Positions 1 to 6,538 are shown, counted from the first letter of the stretch. The stretch: 8,359 nucleotides of DNA from Alphaproteobacteria bacterium (GCA_024279045.1 JAJRRZ010000272.1:1-8359), one strand, 5' to 3'. Notes: generated by a model from the sequence alone, not told the origin. Program-made: numbers and translations.

Positions 1-119
1 CATGCCAGATGTGGCGTTTAGGCGAAATATCAGCGCTCTTGCGCCCGCAGGTAATACCTGAAGGTATTTCCAAGGGTGCAAGGGCGCTGAGATGAAGCAT
101 AAACGCCACAGATGGCGTG
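1..119. repeat. Large imperfect palindrome (hairpin element 1)
   Basis: The stretch folds back on itself about a centre near position 60. The outer arms pair 10-20 (TGTGGCGTTTA) with 100-110 (TAAACGCCACA), a perfect 11 bp, and continue to 1-7 against 113-119 with one G-T mismatch. The middle arms pair 31-46 with 74-89 over 16 positions, 14 Watson-Crick and two G-U when read as + strand RNA. The inner arms pair AATACC (53-58) with GGTATT (63-68) around a TGAA loop. The segment 21-30 against 90-99 pairs poorly. No open reading frame here looks coding. The element may begin left of the window. It could be an intergenic hairpin repeat, a MITE, a structured RNA, or the terminator region of an unseen upstream gene; the sequence does not decide between these. 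There is no T-run after the stem on the + strand, which argues against a simple + strand terminator. Confidence 0.75.
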
Positions 120-128
120 AAAATTTAT

Positions 129-317
129 GGGTCCTGAGCCTAGGGTCTGGACTCAAAGCTTGAGCACTCCCCATGTGCATTTTGGCTGCATATCAGGCGG
201 TTTTTCGTTCTTGCCAATAGCTCCACTATTGCCTGTGAACGAAAAACCGCTGCTATTTTGCCAAAATGCCCATGAGAAGCACTCATTTATTGAGACCAGA
301 CCCCAGGGCCAGAATTC
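129..317. repeat. Large imperfect palindrome (MITE-like hairpin element 2)
   Basis: An inverted repeat of about 189 bases is centred near 223. Perfect or near-perfect paired blocks are 143-156 (GGGTCTGGACTCAA) with 290-303 (one mismatch), 177-186 (GCATTTTGGC) with 260-269, 197-210 (GCGGTTTTTCGTTC) with 237-250, and 215-220 (CAATAG) with 226-231 around a CTCCA loop. By hand count about 68 of 92 left-arm positions have a Watson-Crick partner. Many remaining differences are transitions, and more of them would be G-U pairs in a - strand transcript than in a + strand one. The small frames across it are by-products of the palindrome and show no protein-like features. I found no convincing target-site duplication, so mobile origin (a MITE) is inference. 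The element ends about 16 bases before the trmJ start codon, so it forms that gene's 5' region. No clear sigma70 promoter is visible inside it. Confidence 0.8.
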
Positions 318-333
318 CAGATGAAGGGCAGAC

Positions 334-1188
334 ATGAGCAAGGCGCAAGCGGCTGACATGGTGCGCGAGGATGCACCGGTGGTGATTCTCGTCAATCCGC
401 AATTGGGCGAGAACATTGGCACGGCGGCGCGCGCCATGGCCAATTTCGGCCTCTCGCGGCTGCGGTTGGTGGAGCCGCGCGATGGCTGGCCCAACGAGCG
501 TGCGTTGAAGGCCGCCGCCGGGGCAGACTGGATCATCAATGGTGCGGAAGTGTTCGACACACTGCAGGAGGCCATTGCCGACCTGCATCATGTCTATGCC
601 ACCACCGCGCGCCCGCGCGGCATGACCAAGACGGTGATCACCCCCGAACACGCCGGGCGCGACATGCATGCGCGCGGGGCGAGCGGACAGAAGCTGGGCA
701 TTCTGTTCGGGCGTGAACGCTGGGGGCTGACCAATGACGAGGTGTCGCTGGCCGATGTCATCATCACCGCGCCGGTGAACCCGCATTTTGCCTCTTTGAA
801 CATCGCGCAGGCGGTGCTGTTGGTGGCCTACGAGTGGTATCGCCATGTGGCGGGCGAGCAGGTGGGCATGGCCACCGATGAAGCGCCGCCGGTGAAGCCC
901 GGGCTGCAAACACCCGATTCGCGCCCCGCCACGCGGGCGGAGCTGATCGCCCTGTTCGAGCACCTGGAAGCGGCGCTGGATGCGGCAGACTATTTCCGCG
1001 CGAAAGACATGAAACCCGTCATCGTGCGCAACCTGCGCAACATGCTGCAACGCGCGGAACTCTCGGAGCAGGAGGTGCGTACCTTTCACGGCGTTATTCG
1101 CTCGCTGTCGGGCATACGCAACTGGAAGACGCGGGCGGGTGATGGCGATGGTGGAAGGAGTGGGGGAGAAGGCACAGAGGGTTCATGA
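334..1188 (+). CDS. trmJ: tRNA (cytidine/uridine-2'-O)-methyltransferase, TrmJ-like (SPOUT family)
   Basis: The 284-residue protein is predicted to transfer a methyl group from S-adenosylmethionine to the 2'-OH of position 32 in the anticodon loop of certain tRNAs, in the cytoplasm. SpoU/TrmH-family motifs are visible in order. Motif 1 is ENIGTAARAMANFG (residues 26-39, with the conserved Asn27 and Arg33). Motif 2 is LGILFGRERWGLTNDE (121-136). Motif 3 lies in ITAPVNPHFASLNIAQA (144-160). The last two form the knotted cofactor site. The C-terminal helical part (about 200-265) fits TrmJ rather than the shorter TrmL. The last 18 or so residues are Gly/Glu-rich low complexity and look dispensable. 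The start at 334 has a modest AAGGG five bases upstream; Met9 (358) is an alternative. Its stop overlaps the murI start as ATGA. TrmJ is the best subfamily call, and the exact nucleotide methylated is inferred from the family. Confidence 0.9.
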   Translation: MSKAQAADMVREDAPVVILVNPQLGENIGTAARAMANFGLSRLRLVEPRDGWPNERALKAAAGADWIINGAEVFDTLQEAIADLHHVYATTARPRGMTKTVITPEHAGRDMHARGASGQKLGILFGRERWGLTNDEVSLADVIITAPVNPHFASLNIAQAVLLVAYEWYRHVAGEQVGMATDEAPPVKPGLQTPDSRPATRAELIALFEHLEAALDAADYFRAKDMKPVIVRNLRNMLQRAELSEQEVRTFHGVIRSLSGIRNWKTRAGDGDGGRSGGEGTEGS

Positions 1189-2051
1189 GCGGGGTGCGGC
1201 GCATTCTGGTGTTTGACTCCGGTGTCGGTGGGCTGACGGTGGCGCGACAGGTCAGGGGGGTGGCTCCAGCCGCTACGCGGGTGGACTATGCGGCGGATTT
1301 TGCCGGTTTTCCCTACGGCGACTGGCCGGAAGAGCGTCTGCGCGAGCATCTGCTGGCGCTGATACGGCGGCTGCTGGGGCTGGCGCGGCCCGATGTGGTG
1401 GTGATTGCCTGCAATACCGCCAGCACTCTGGCGCTGGACGCCCTGCGCATGGCCTTCCCCGATACACCGTTTGTCGGCACGGTGCCGGCCATCAAGCCGG
1501 CGGCGCGGGCCAGCAGAAGTGGCATCATCGGCGTGCTGGCCACGCCCGGCACGGTTCGGCGCGAATATACCGAGCGGCTGATCCATACCTTTGCCTGGCA
1601 CAGGCGGGGGGTGTTGCACGGGGCGCGGGGGCTGGCGGCGCTGGCCGAAGAGAAGCTGCGCAGCGGTGCAGTGGACATGATTGCCCTGCGCGAGGAGATC
1701 GCCCCGGTGTTCGTGCGGCAGCAGGACGCAAGCGGCGCGCGCACCGACGTGGTGGTGCTGGGCTGCACGCACTATCCGCTGCTGCTGCCGGAGCTGGATC
1801 TGGCCGCGCCGTGGCCGGTGCAATTCATCGACCCATCCGAGGCCATCGCCCGGCAGGCCCTGCGCGTGGCCGGGCTGGCCGGGCGCCAGGCTGGCGAGCA
1901 CAATGAGAGCGACGCAGGGGAGGTGGCGGCTGGCCGCGCCTGGATCACCGGCATTGCCGCTGGCTGGAGTGATGAAGATCTGCGCCACATGTTTGCCCGC
2001 GAAGGTTTCGATGATTTGCGCATGCTTGACGATGGGGGGATGGTGGCGTAA
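1185..2051 (+). CDS. murI: Glutamate racemase
   Basis: This 288-residue cytoplasmic enzyme interconverts L- and D-glutamate and supplies D-glutamate for peptidoglycan stem peptides. The Asp/Glu racemase signatures are all present: FDSGVGGLTV (10-19) with the active-site Asp11-Ser12, IACNTAS (74-80) with catalytic Cys76, and LGCTHYPLL (192-200) with catalytic Cys194 and His196. The two cysteines are the cofactor-independent acid/base pair, so the enzyme should be active. Other family segments are FPYGDWPEE (42-50) and IDPSEAIARQ (215-224). Length is normal for the family. The start codon overlaps the trmJ stop (ATGA), which suggests translational coupling, and AGAGGG lies only three bases upstream. 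The last 50 residues are typical of MurI variants with a longer C-terminus. No terminator of classic form follows, so some read-through into the rpsD leader is possible. Confidence 0.96.
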   Translation: MSGVRRILVFDSGVGGLTVARQVRGVAPAATRVDYAADFAGFPYGDWPEERLREHLLALIRRLLGLARPDVVVIACNTASTLALDALRMAFPDTPFVGTVPAIKPAARASRSGIIGVLATPGTVRREYTERLIHTFAWHRRGVLHGARGLAALAEEKLRSGAVDMIALREEIAPVFVRQQDASGARTDVVVLGCTHYPLLLPELDLAAPWPVQFIDPSEAIARQALRVAGLAGRQAGEHNESDAGEVAAGRAWITGIAAGWSDEDLRHMFAREGFDDLRMLDDGGMVA

Positions 2052-2299
2052 ATGACGCGTGCTGCTGCGGCTTGCTGCGGTGGCGTGTCGGCCCGTGGAT
2101 GTGGCCGGAGAGCGACGGAAAATATTCCGCCGGATTTTTCCGGAAACAGGCTGCATCCTGTCGCGTCCGCGAGAGCGGCGTTCAGGAGGGCCGGCGAGAT
2201 GTTCGAAAGGCGCGTTGCCGGTGCTGCCTCCGTCGGGAGGTGGCCGGGCGTGCCTTTTTGCATTGCCAGTATAGCAACCTTTGCAAGGAGCCGGACAAC
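2052..2299 (+). promoter_or_regulatory. rpsD leader / murI-rpsD intergenic region with small hairpins
   Basis: The 248 bases between murI and rpsD hold no convincing gene; open frames across it are in-frame or out-of-frame extensions without protein-like character. Several short stems can be read: CGGAA/TTCCG (2116-2120 with 2125-2129), CCGGA/TCCGG around TTTT (2130-2134 with 2139-2143), ACAGG/CCTGT (2146-2150 with 2157-2161) and CCTCC/GGAGG (2227-2231 with 2236-2240). The first two compete with an alternative 7-bp pairing of CGGAAAA (2116-2122) with TTTTCCG (2136-2142). A run of five T (2255-2259) and a TATAGC that might be a -10 element (2270-2275) lie just before the ribosome binding site, but no good -35 box is spaced for it. 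S4 represses its own operon through leader RNA in some bacteria; whether that happens here is not shown by the sequence. Confidence 0.4.
2285..2290 (+). promoter_or_regulatory. rpsD ribosome binding site
   Basis: AAGGAG sits nine bases before the ATG at 2300. It fixes the S4 start at that codon rather than at upstream in-frame start codons in the leader, which would add residues with no ribosomal protein similarity. Confidence 0.85.
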
Positions 2300-2932
2300 A
2301 TGGCCAAGAAGAATTCGGGCAAACGCCATCAGGCGAAATACAAGGTGGATCGCGCGCTGGGCGTGAACCTGTGGGGCCGCCCGAAAAGCCCCATCAACCG
2401 CCGCGACTACGCACCGGGCCAGCACGGTCAGAACCGCCGCGGCAAGCTTTCCGACTATGGTTTGCACCTGCGGGCGAAGCAGAAGCTGAAGAAGTATTAC
2501 GGCGACATCACCGAGAAGCAGTTCCACCGCGTGTATGTGGAAGCTTCGCGCATGAAGGGCAACACGGCGGAGAACATCATCGGCCTGCTGGAGCGCCGGC
2601 TGGATGCGGTGGTCTATCGTGCCAAGTTCGTGCCGACCATCTTCGCCGCGCGGCAGTTCGTCAACCATGGGCATGTGCTGGTCAATGGCCGCCGGGTAAC
2701 CATTCCCAGCTACCGGGTGAAACCGGGTGATGTCATCGAGGTGCGCGAGAAGTCGCGGCAGATTCCGATGGTGCTGGAGGCCATCGCCTCCGCCGAGCGC
2801 GAGGTGCCGGATTACATCGAGGTGGATCACAAGGAGATGAAGGCCACCTATCTGCGCGTGCCGGAGCTGGCCGACGTGCCCTATCCGGTGCAGATGGAGC
2901 CGCACATGGTGGTGGAGTTCTACTCGCACTGA
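2300..2932 (+). CDS. rpsD: 30S ribosomal protein S4
   Basis: The 210-residue protein is a primary 16S rRNA binder that nucleates assembly of the small-subunit body and helps with translational accuracy. The N-terminal part carries the family block LGVNLWGRPKSP (20-31) and RRDYAPGQHGQNRRGKLSDYG (from residue 34). The S4 RNA-binding domain runs from about 98 to 162 and includes RRLDAVVYRAKFVPT (from 99) and ARQFVNHGHVLVNGRRV (117-133). The C-terminus VVEFYSH is the usual ending. The protein has no cysteine, so it is the zinc-free (C-minus) type. The overall sequence, including the block PDYIEVDH (170-177), looks alphaproteobacterial. It stands apart from murI by a long leader and is closed by its own terminator, so it is probably a separate transcription unit or partly co-transcribed with murI. 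Unlike in many bacteria it is not inside an alpha-operon with rpoA; isolated rpsD is usual in alphaproteobacteria. Confidence 0.98.
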   Translation: MAKKNSGKRHQAKYKVDRALGVNLWGRPKSPINRRDYAPGQHGQNRRGKLSDYGLHLRAKQKLKKYYGDITEKQFHRVYVEASRMKGNTAENIIGLLERRLDAVVYRAKFVPTIFAARQFVNHGHVLVNGRRVTIPSYRVKPGDVIEVREKSRQIPMVLEAIASAEREVPDYIEVDHKEMKATYLRVPELADVPYPVQMEPHMVVEFYSH

Positions 2933-2961
2933 CCCATGTGGCATCGCTGCCAGACAATTGG

Positions 2962-2989
2962 CCCCGGAGCGGTGTGCTCCGGGGTTTTT
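2962..2989 (+). terminator. Rho-independent terminator after rpsD
   Basis: A perfect 9-bp GC-rich stem, CCCCGGAGC (2962-2970) with GCTCCGGGG (2976-2984), closes a GGTGT loop and is followed at once by five T (2985-2989). It lies 29 bases after the rpsD stop codon and separates rpsD from the ABC operon. Confidence 0.93.
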
Positions 2990-3006
2990 CGTGGGTGCGG
3001 GGGAGG

Positions 3007-3034
3007 TTGACGACGGGGACGGCGGCGCTATAGA
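3007..3034 (+). promoter_or_regulatory. Probable sigma70 promoter of the ABC transporter operon
   Basis: TTGACG (3007-3012) and TATAGA (3029-3034) are separated by 16 bases and match the -35 and -10 consensus well. Transcription would start near 3041. The site lies between the rpsD terminator and the first operon gene, where a promoter is needed. A small stem, CCGCC (3046-3050) with GGCGG (3055-3059), would lie at the start of the transcript; its role is unknown. Confidence 0.7.
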
Positions 3035-3098
3035 TGATGCCTGCGCCGCCTTTCGGCGGGGGTGATGGTTTGTTCGTGCTTTCCCCGTGATATCAACT

Positions 3099-3105
3099 GG
3101 AAAGG
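3099..3105 (+). promoter_or_regulatory. Ribosome binding site deciding the ATPase start
   Basis: GGAAAGG ends seven bases before the ATG at 3113. The frame is open further upstream to a GTG at 3062, but that extension would add 17 residues (with Cys and Trp, unlike any ABC ATPase start) and has no such site. Confidence 0.75.
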
Positions 3106-3112
3106 CCCGCGC

Positions 3113-3871
3113 ATGGAAGCATTGTTGCGGTTGGAGAATCTGCATCGGCGCTTCGGTGCGATGAGGGCGGTGAACGGCATATCGCTGGATGTGCCGCGCG
3201 GGCAGGTGTTGGGCTTCCTGGGGCCGAACGGGGCGGGCAAGTCCACCACCATGAAGATGGCCGCAGGTTTTCTGCCGCCTGATGAAGGGCGGGTGTTGCT
3301 GGCCGGCATCGACATGTGGCGCTCGCCGGTGGCGGCGAAGCGGCATCTGGGCTATCTGCCGGAAGGTGCGCCACTACATGACGAGATGACGGTGCGCGGG
3401 TTTCTTGCCTTCTGCGGGCGGGTGCGCGGGCTTTCCGGCGCGGCGCTGCGCCAGGCCCTGGAGAGGGCGGCACAGCGCACGCAACTGGCGCCGGTGTGGG
3501 GGCAGCGCATCGGCACGCTGTCGAAGGGTTATCGCCGCCGGATGGGGCTGGCGCAGGCCATCATGCACGAGCCGGATGTGCTGATCCTCGACGAGCCGAC
3601 GGACGGGTTGGACCCGAACCAGAAACAGGTGGTGCGCGAGCTGATCCGCGACATGGCGAAGAAATCGGCCATCATCGTTTCCACGCATATCCTCGAGGAG
3701 GTGCCGGCGGTGTGCGACCGGGTGGTGATCATTGCCCGCGGGCGCATCGTCGCGCAGGGCACGGCGGAGGAGATTGCCGCGCAAGCGCCGCAGGGTGGGG
3801 AGCCGTCGCTGGAGCTGGCGTTTCGCCACCTCACCGGTGCTGCCGCCAACGGTGGGAGGGCGGCGGCATGA
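3113..3871 (+). CDS. ABC transporter ATP-binding protein, GldA/NatA-type
   Basis: The 252-residue protein is a complete nucleotide-binding domain that would power the ABC-2 permease encoded next, at the cytoplasmic face of the inner membrane. Visible motifs are Walker A GPNGAGKST (37-45), a Q-loop region written GYLPEGAPL (80-88) with Leu-Pro in place of Gln as is usual in this subfamily, the signature LSKGYRRRMGLAQA (136-149), Walker B VLILDEP (156-162) with catalytic Glu161, D-loop GLDP (165-168) and switch His192. The LSKGY signature and the YLPE segment place it with the GldA/NatA/CcmA-like exporters rather than importers. No periplasmic binding protein gene is nearby, which also fits export or mechanical work. 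It is the first gene of the operon, directly behind a good promoter, and its stop overlaps the permease start as ATGA. Confidence 0.93.
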   Translation: MEALLRLENLHRRFGAMRAVNGISLDVPRGQVLGFLGPNGAGKSTTMKMAAGFLPPDEGRVLLAGIDMWRSPVAAKRHLGYLPEGAPLHDEMTVRGFLAFCGRVRGLSGAALRQALERAAQRTQLAPVWGQRIGTLSKGYRRRMGLAQAIMHEPDVLILDEPTDGLDPNQKQVVRELIRDMAKKSAIIVSTHILEEVPAVCDRVVIIARGRIVAQGTAEEIAAQAPQGGEPSLELAFRHLTGAAANGGRAAA

Positions 3872-4602
3872 GCGCGCTGGCTGCCATTGTGCGGCGCGAG
3901 CTGGCGGCCTATTTCGCCACGCCCATCGCCTATGTGTTCATCGCCGTGTTCGTGGCGCTGGCCGGGGTGTTCACCTTTCAGGTGGGCAATTTCTTCAACC
4001 GCGGCATGGCCGACCTGATGCCGCTGTTTCTCTATCTGCCGTGGCTGCTGCTGGTGCTGGCGCCGGCGGTGGCCATGCGCCTGTGGGCGGAGGAGCGCGC
4101 GCGCGGCACCATCGAACTGCTGCTCACCCTGCCGCTGGCCACCTGGCAGGCGGTGGTGGCGAAGTGGCTGGCCGGATGGCTGTTCCTCGGCATCGGGCTG
4201 ATGGCCACGTGGGGCTTGTGGATTACCGTCAACTGGCTGGGCGAGCCGGACAACGGCGTTATCGCGCTGGGGTATCTGGCGGCATGGATGACTGGCGGGG
4301 TATTGCTGGCGGCGGGGGCGGCGGCCTCGGCGCTGACGCGCAACCAGGTGATTGCCTTCGTGCTGGCGGCGGCCATCTGCTTCGTGCTGATGAGCGCGGC
4401 GACGCCGCTGGTGCAGGAGGCGCTGGGCGCATTGCTGCCGGCGTGGCTGGCGGAGGCTCTGGCGGCGGCCTCGGCGCTGTCGCACTTTTCCAGCGTTGCG
4501 CAGGGCGTCATCAGCGCGGCGGATGTGCTCTACTGGGTCAGCATGACGGCTTTCTGGCTGTTCGTGAACGTGCTGGTGGTGGAATGGAAAAAGGCGGCAT
4601 GA
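3868..4602 (+). CDS. ABC-2 type permease, GldF-like
   Basis: The 244-residue integral membrane protein shows about six hydrophobic helices, near residues 20-38, 52-70, 99-120, 131-152, 161-180 and 219-238. Between helices two and three lies RLWAEERARGTIELLLTLPL (71-90). This charged segment, ending in the G-T-I-E-LL pattern, is typical of ABC-2 permeases of the GldF/NosY kind and probably contacts the ATPase. The N-terminal amphipathic stretch with RREL (9-12) is also characteristic of the family. The gene overlaps the ATPase gene by four bases and is followed after four bases by the GldG-like gene. Two copies with two ATPases would make a transporter core. The substrate cannot be read from the sequence. 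The call to the ABC-2 superfamily is firm; the GldF label rests mainly on its neighbours. Confidence 0.9.
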   Translation: MSALAAIVRRELAAYFATPIAYVFIAVFVALAGVFTFQVGNFFNRGMADLMPLFLYLPWLLLVLAPAVAMRLWAEERARGTIELLLTLPLATWQAVVAKWLAGWLFLGIGLMATWGLWITVNWLGEPDNGVIALGYLAAWMTGGVLLAAGAAASALTRNQVIAFVLAAAICFVLMSAATPLVQEALGALLPAWLAEALAAASALSHFSSVAQGVISAADVLYWVSMTAFWLFVNVLVVEWKKAA

Positions 4603-4606
4603 GCGC

Positions 4607-6538
4607 ATGAACAGTCATGGTGTGCAGGGCGGGGGCAAATGGCGTGCGCTGCTGGCGGTGGCTCTGGCGCTGGTGGCAGTGCTGGCGGTGAATCTGTTCG
4701 GGCGGCTGGTGCTGGACAACTGGCGCATCGACGTTACCGAAGAAAAGCTGTTCACCATCACCGATGCCACGCGGCGCGTGCTGGCCAGCCTGGAAGAGCC
4801 GGTAACGCTGCGGCTTCATGCCTCGCGCGCGCTGGGCGAGCAGGCCGCCCCTTACGCGGAGCACATGGCGCGGGTGCGGGCCATGCTGAACCGCTACGCA
4901 GCACTGGCCCCGGGCAGGCTGCGGGTGGAAATAATCGATCCGGAGCCGTTCTCCGCGCAGGAAGACCAGGCTATCGCTGCCGGGTTGCGCCCGGTGCCGT
5001 TGCCGGATGGGCGCAATGCGTGGTTCGGCATCATCGGCGAAAACACCACCGGGCAGCGCGAGGTGCTGCCCTTCCTGCCGGTGGAGCGTGCGCCGCTGCT
5101 GGAATACGACCTGACGCTGCTGGTGCATCGGCTGAGCCTACCGCGAAAACCCGTGGTGGGCGTGCTTTCTTCACTGCCCATGTTCGGCAAGATTTTGCCT
5201 TCGGGACAGCGCAGCCCGGAATGGGCCATCATCGCGCAGTTGAAGAGCTTCTACCAGGTGCGGCGCATCGACCCCGCCGCCCCCGCGAAAGACCTGCAAC
5301 GGCAGTTGAAGGATATCGACGTGCTGCTGCTGGCGACGCCGGTGGCGCCGCCGGAAGAGACGCGTGATGAACTGTGGCGGGCGGTGGAAGAATATCTGCT
5401 GGCGGGCAGACCGGCTGTTCTGGCGGTGGACCCGCTCACGGAAGCTGCAATGAGCGAGATGACGCTCATCGGCAAGGGCAGGCTGGGCAAGGACAATGCA
5501 CTGGTGAAGATGCTGCGGGACTGGGGCATCGAGGCATCGGTGGGGCGGTTCGTGGCTGATCCGGCCTTTGCCCGCAAGGTGGTGTTCGAAGACGGCGGGC
5601 GGCAGCGGCAGGCCCCCTGGCTGGCCTGGCTGGAGCTGAATGGCGATGCCTTCGCCAAGGGTTTCGAGGAGCTGTTCGTCAACGTGCGCGAGATCAACGT
5701 GGCCAGCGCCGGGGCCCTTTCGCTGCGCGAAGGCGCGCGGCTGAAGGCCGAGCCGGTGATTGCCGCCTCGCCGCGCGCGCGGCTGCTGGACATTGCCCTG
5801 GTTGCCCAGCCTGATCCATTGAAGGCCTTGCAGGCCTTCACCGCCGGCAAGGCGGAGGAGCAACGCCCATGGCTGGCGCTGCGGGTGCGTGGCGAGGTTG
5901 GTGAGAAGGGTAGCGAGCGGAGTGGTGAGCGGAGTGGCGAGCGCGAGGGCAGGGGAAAGCTGAACCTGCTGCTGATTGGTGATGCCGATTTTCTGACCGA
6001 CAGATTCTGGGCGCGCCTTCAGGATATCGGTGACGGGCGCAAGCTGGTGCTGCCGCTGGCGGGCAATGCCACCTTCGTGCTCAATGCCCTGGCGCAAATG
6101 AGCGGCGGCGAGGTGCTGGCCGGGCTGTCGGGGCGGATGATGAAGCAGCGGCGCTTCGAGCGCATCGAGGAATTGCGCCGCGTGGCGGAGACGCAATATC
6201 GCGCCCGCGAACAGCAATTGCGGCAGCAACTGATGGCGGCGGAAAAGCGTCTTGCGGGCATCGGCGCGCGGGTGGAGGGTGGCAGGTTGGTGATTTCGCC
6301 CAAGGATCGCCAGCGCATTGCCGAGGTGCGGCAGGAAATCCTGCAACTGCGGCGCAGCCTGCGCGACGTGCAGCAGGCGCTGGTGCGCGACATCCGGCGG
6401 CTGGAGTTTCGCCTGAAGGCGCTGAATATCGCCGGGGTGGCGTTGCTGGTGGCGCTGGCCGGGTTGCTGGCCTGGGGTTGGCAGCGCTGGCGGGCGCGCA
6501 GGCTGGCCCGGCAGGTGGCGCAGGGAGGGCAGGCATGA
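4607..6538 (+). CDS. GldG-like ABC transporter auxiliary protein
   Basis: The 643-residue protein has an N-terminal membrane anchor (about 13-36), a large region expected in the periplasm, a long charged coiled-coil (about 512-600, rich in Arg, Glu and Gln), a second helix (607-624) and a basic cytoplasmic tail. The anchor is followed by NWRIDVTEEKLFTITDATRRVL (from 38), the hallmark opening of GldG/ABC_transp_aux proteins. Further family segments are VEIIDPEPFS (107-116), SLPMFG (189-194), VLAVDP (271-276) and LLLIGDADFLTDRF (454-467), the last in a Rossmann-like fold resembling the IFT52/GldG type. It has no Walker motifs and is a partner, not an enzyme of known reaction. It starts four bases after the permease stop and overlaps the next gene by four bases. 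The linker at 434-449 is built from a short DNA repeat. GldG acts in gliding in Bacteroidetes; here the role is unknown. Confidence 0.85.
   Translation: MNSHGVQGGGKWRALLAVALALVAVLAVNLFGRLVLDNWRIDVTEEKLFTITDATRRVLASLEEPVTLRLHASRALGEQAAPYAEHMARVRAMLNRYAALAPGRLRVEIIDPEPFSAQEDQAIAAGLRPVPLPDGRNAWFGIIGENTTGQREVLPFLPVERAPLLEYDLTLLVHRLSLPRKPVVGVLSSLPMFGKILPSGQRSPEWAIIAQLKSFYQVRRIDPAAPAKDLQRQLKDIDVLLLATPVAPPEETRDELWRAVEEYLLAGRPAVLAVDPLTEAAMSEMTLIGKGRLGKDNALVKMLRDWGIEASVGRFVADPAFARKVVFEDGGRQRQAPWLAWLELNGDAFAKGFEELFVNVREINVASAGALSLREGARLKAEPVIAASPRARLLDIALVAQPDPLKALQAFTAGKAEEQRPWLALRVRGEVGEKGSERSGERSGEREGRGKLNLLLIGDADFLTDRFWARLQDIGDGRKLVLPLAGNATFVLNALAQMSGGEVLAGLSGRMMKQRRFERIEELRRVAETQYRAREQQLRQQLMAAEKRLAGIGARVEGGRLVISPKDRQRIAEVRQEILQLRRSLRDVQQALVRDIRRLEFRLKALNIAGVALLVALAGLLAWGWQRWRARRLARQVAQGGQA
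5915..5950 (+). repeat. 12-bp tandem repeat inside the GldG-like gene
   Basis: Three 12-base units lie end to end: GAGCGGAGTGGT (5915-5926), GAGCGGAGTGGC (5927-5938) and a diverged GAGCGCGAGGGC (5939-5950). They encode the hydrophilic SERSGERSGERE segment between two parts of the auxiliary domain. The unit is a multiple of three, so copy-number change would keep the frame. Confidence 0.85.

Noticed and set aside
143..156. Similarity between the palindrome end GGGTCTGGAC and the IS end GGCTCTGTGGAC at 8222, which would make element 2 a MITE of that IS
   Set aside because: The match needs a two-base gap and one mismatch over about a dozen bases and does not extend further inwards. It is too weak to claim without the other IS end.
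127..324. A 65-codon open frame on the + strand in the left intergenic region, and overlapping - strand frames
   Set aside because: It lies almost entirely in the palindrome, has no ribosome binding site, and its composition reflects the inverted repeat rather than a protein.
2270..2275. TATAGC as a -10 box for rpsD
   Set aside because: No acceptable -35 sequence lies 16-18 bases upstream. It is kept only as a remark in the leader entry.
2072..2299. N-terminal extension of S4 from an upstream in-frame start
   Set aside because: The extra residues are not S4-like, and the strong AAGGAG with good spacing points to the ATG at 2300.
2052..2366. An ATG directly after the murI stop opening a 104-codon frame
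   Set aside because: It runs out of frame into rpsD, its product is Ala/Arg-rich without motifs, and no ribosome binding site of its own stands out. I take it as chance in GC-rich DNA.
3350..3379. Loss of the Q-loop glutamine in the ATPase as a sign of inactivity
   Set aside because: The GYLPE form is common in the GldA/NatA subfamily, and Walker A, Walker B, the catalytic Glu and the switch His are all intact.
3529..4608. Long - strand open frames opposite the ATPase and permease genes, and similar ones opposite the other genes
   Set aside because: They mirror the codon bias of the + strand genes, give Arg/His/Gln-rich products without domains, and lack start signals.
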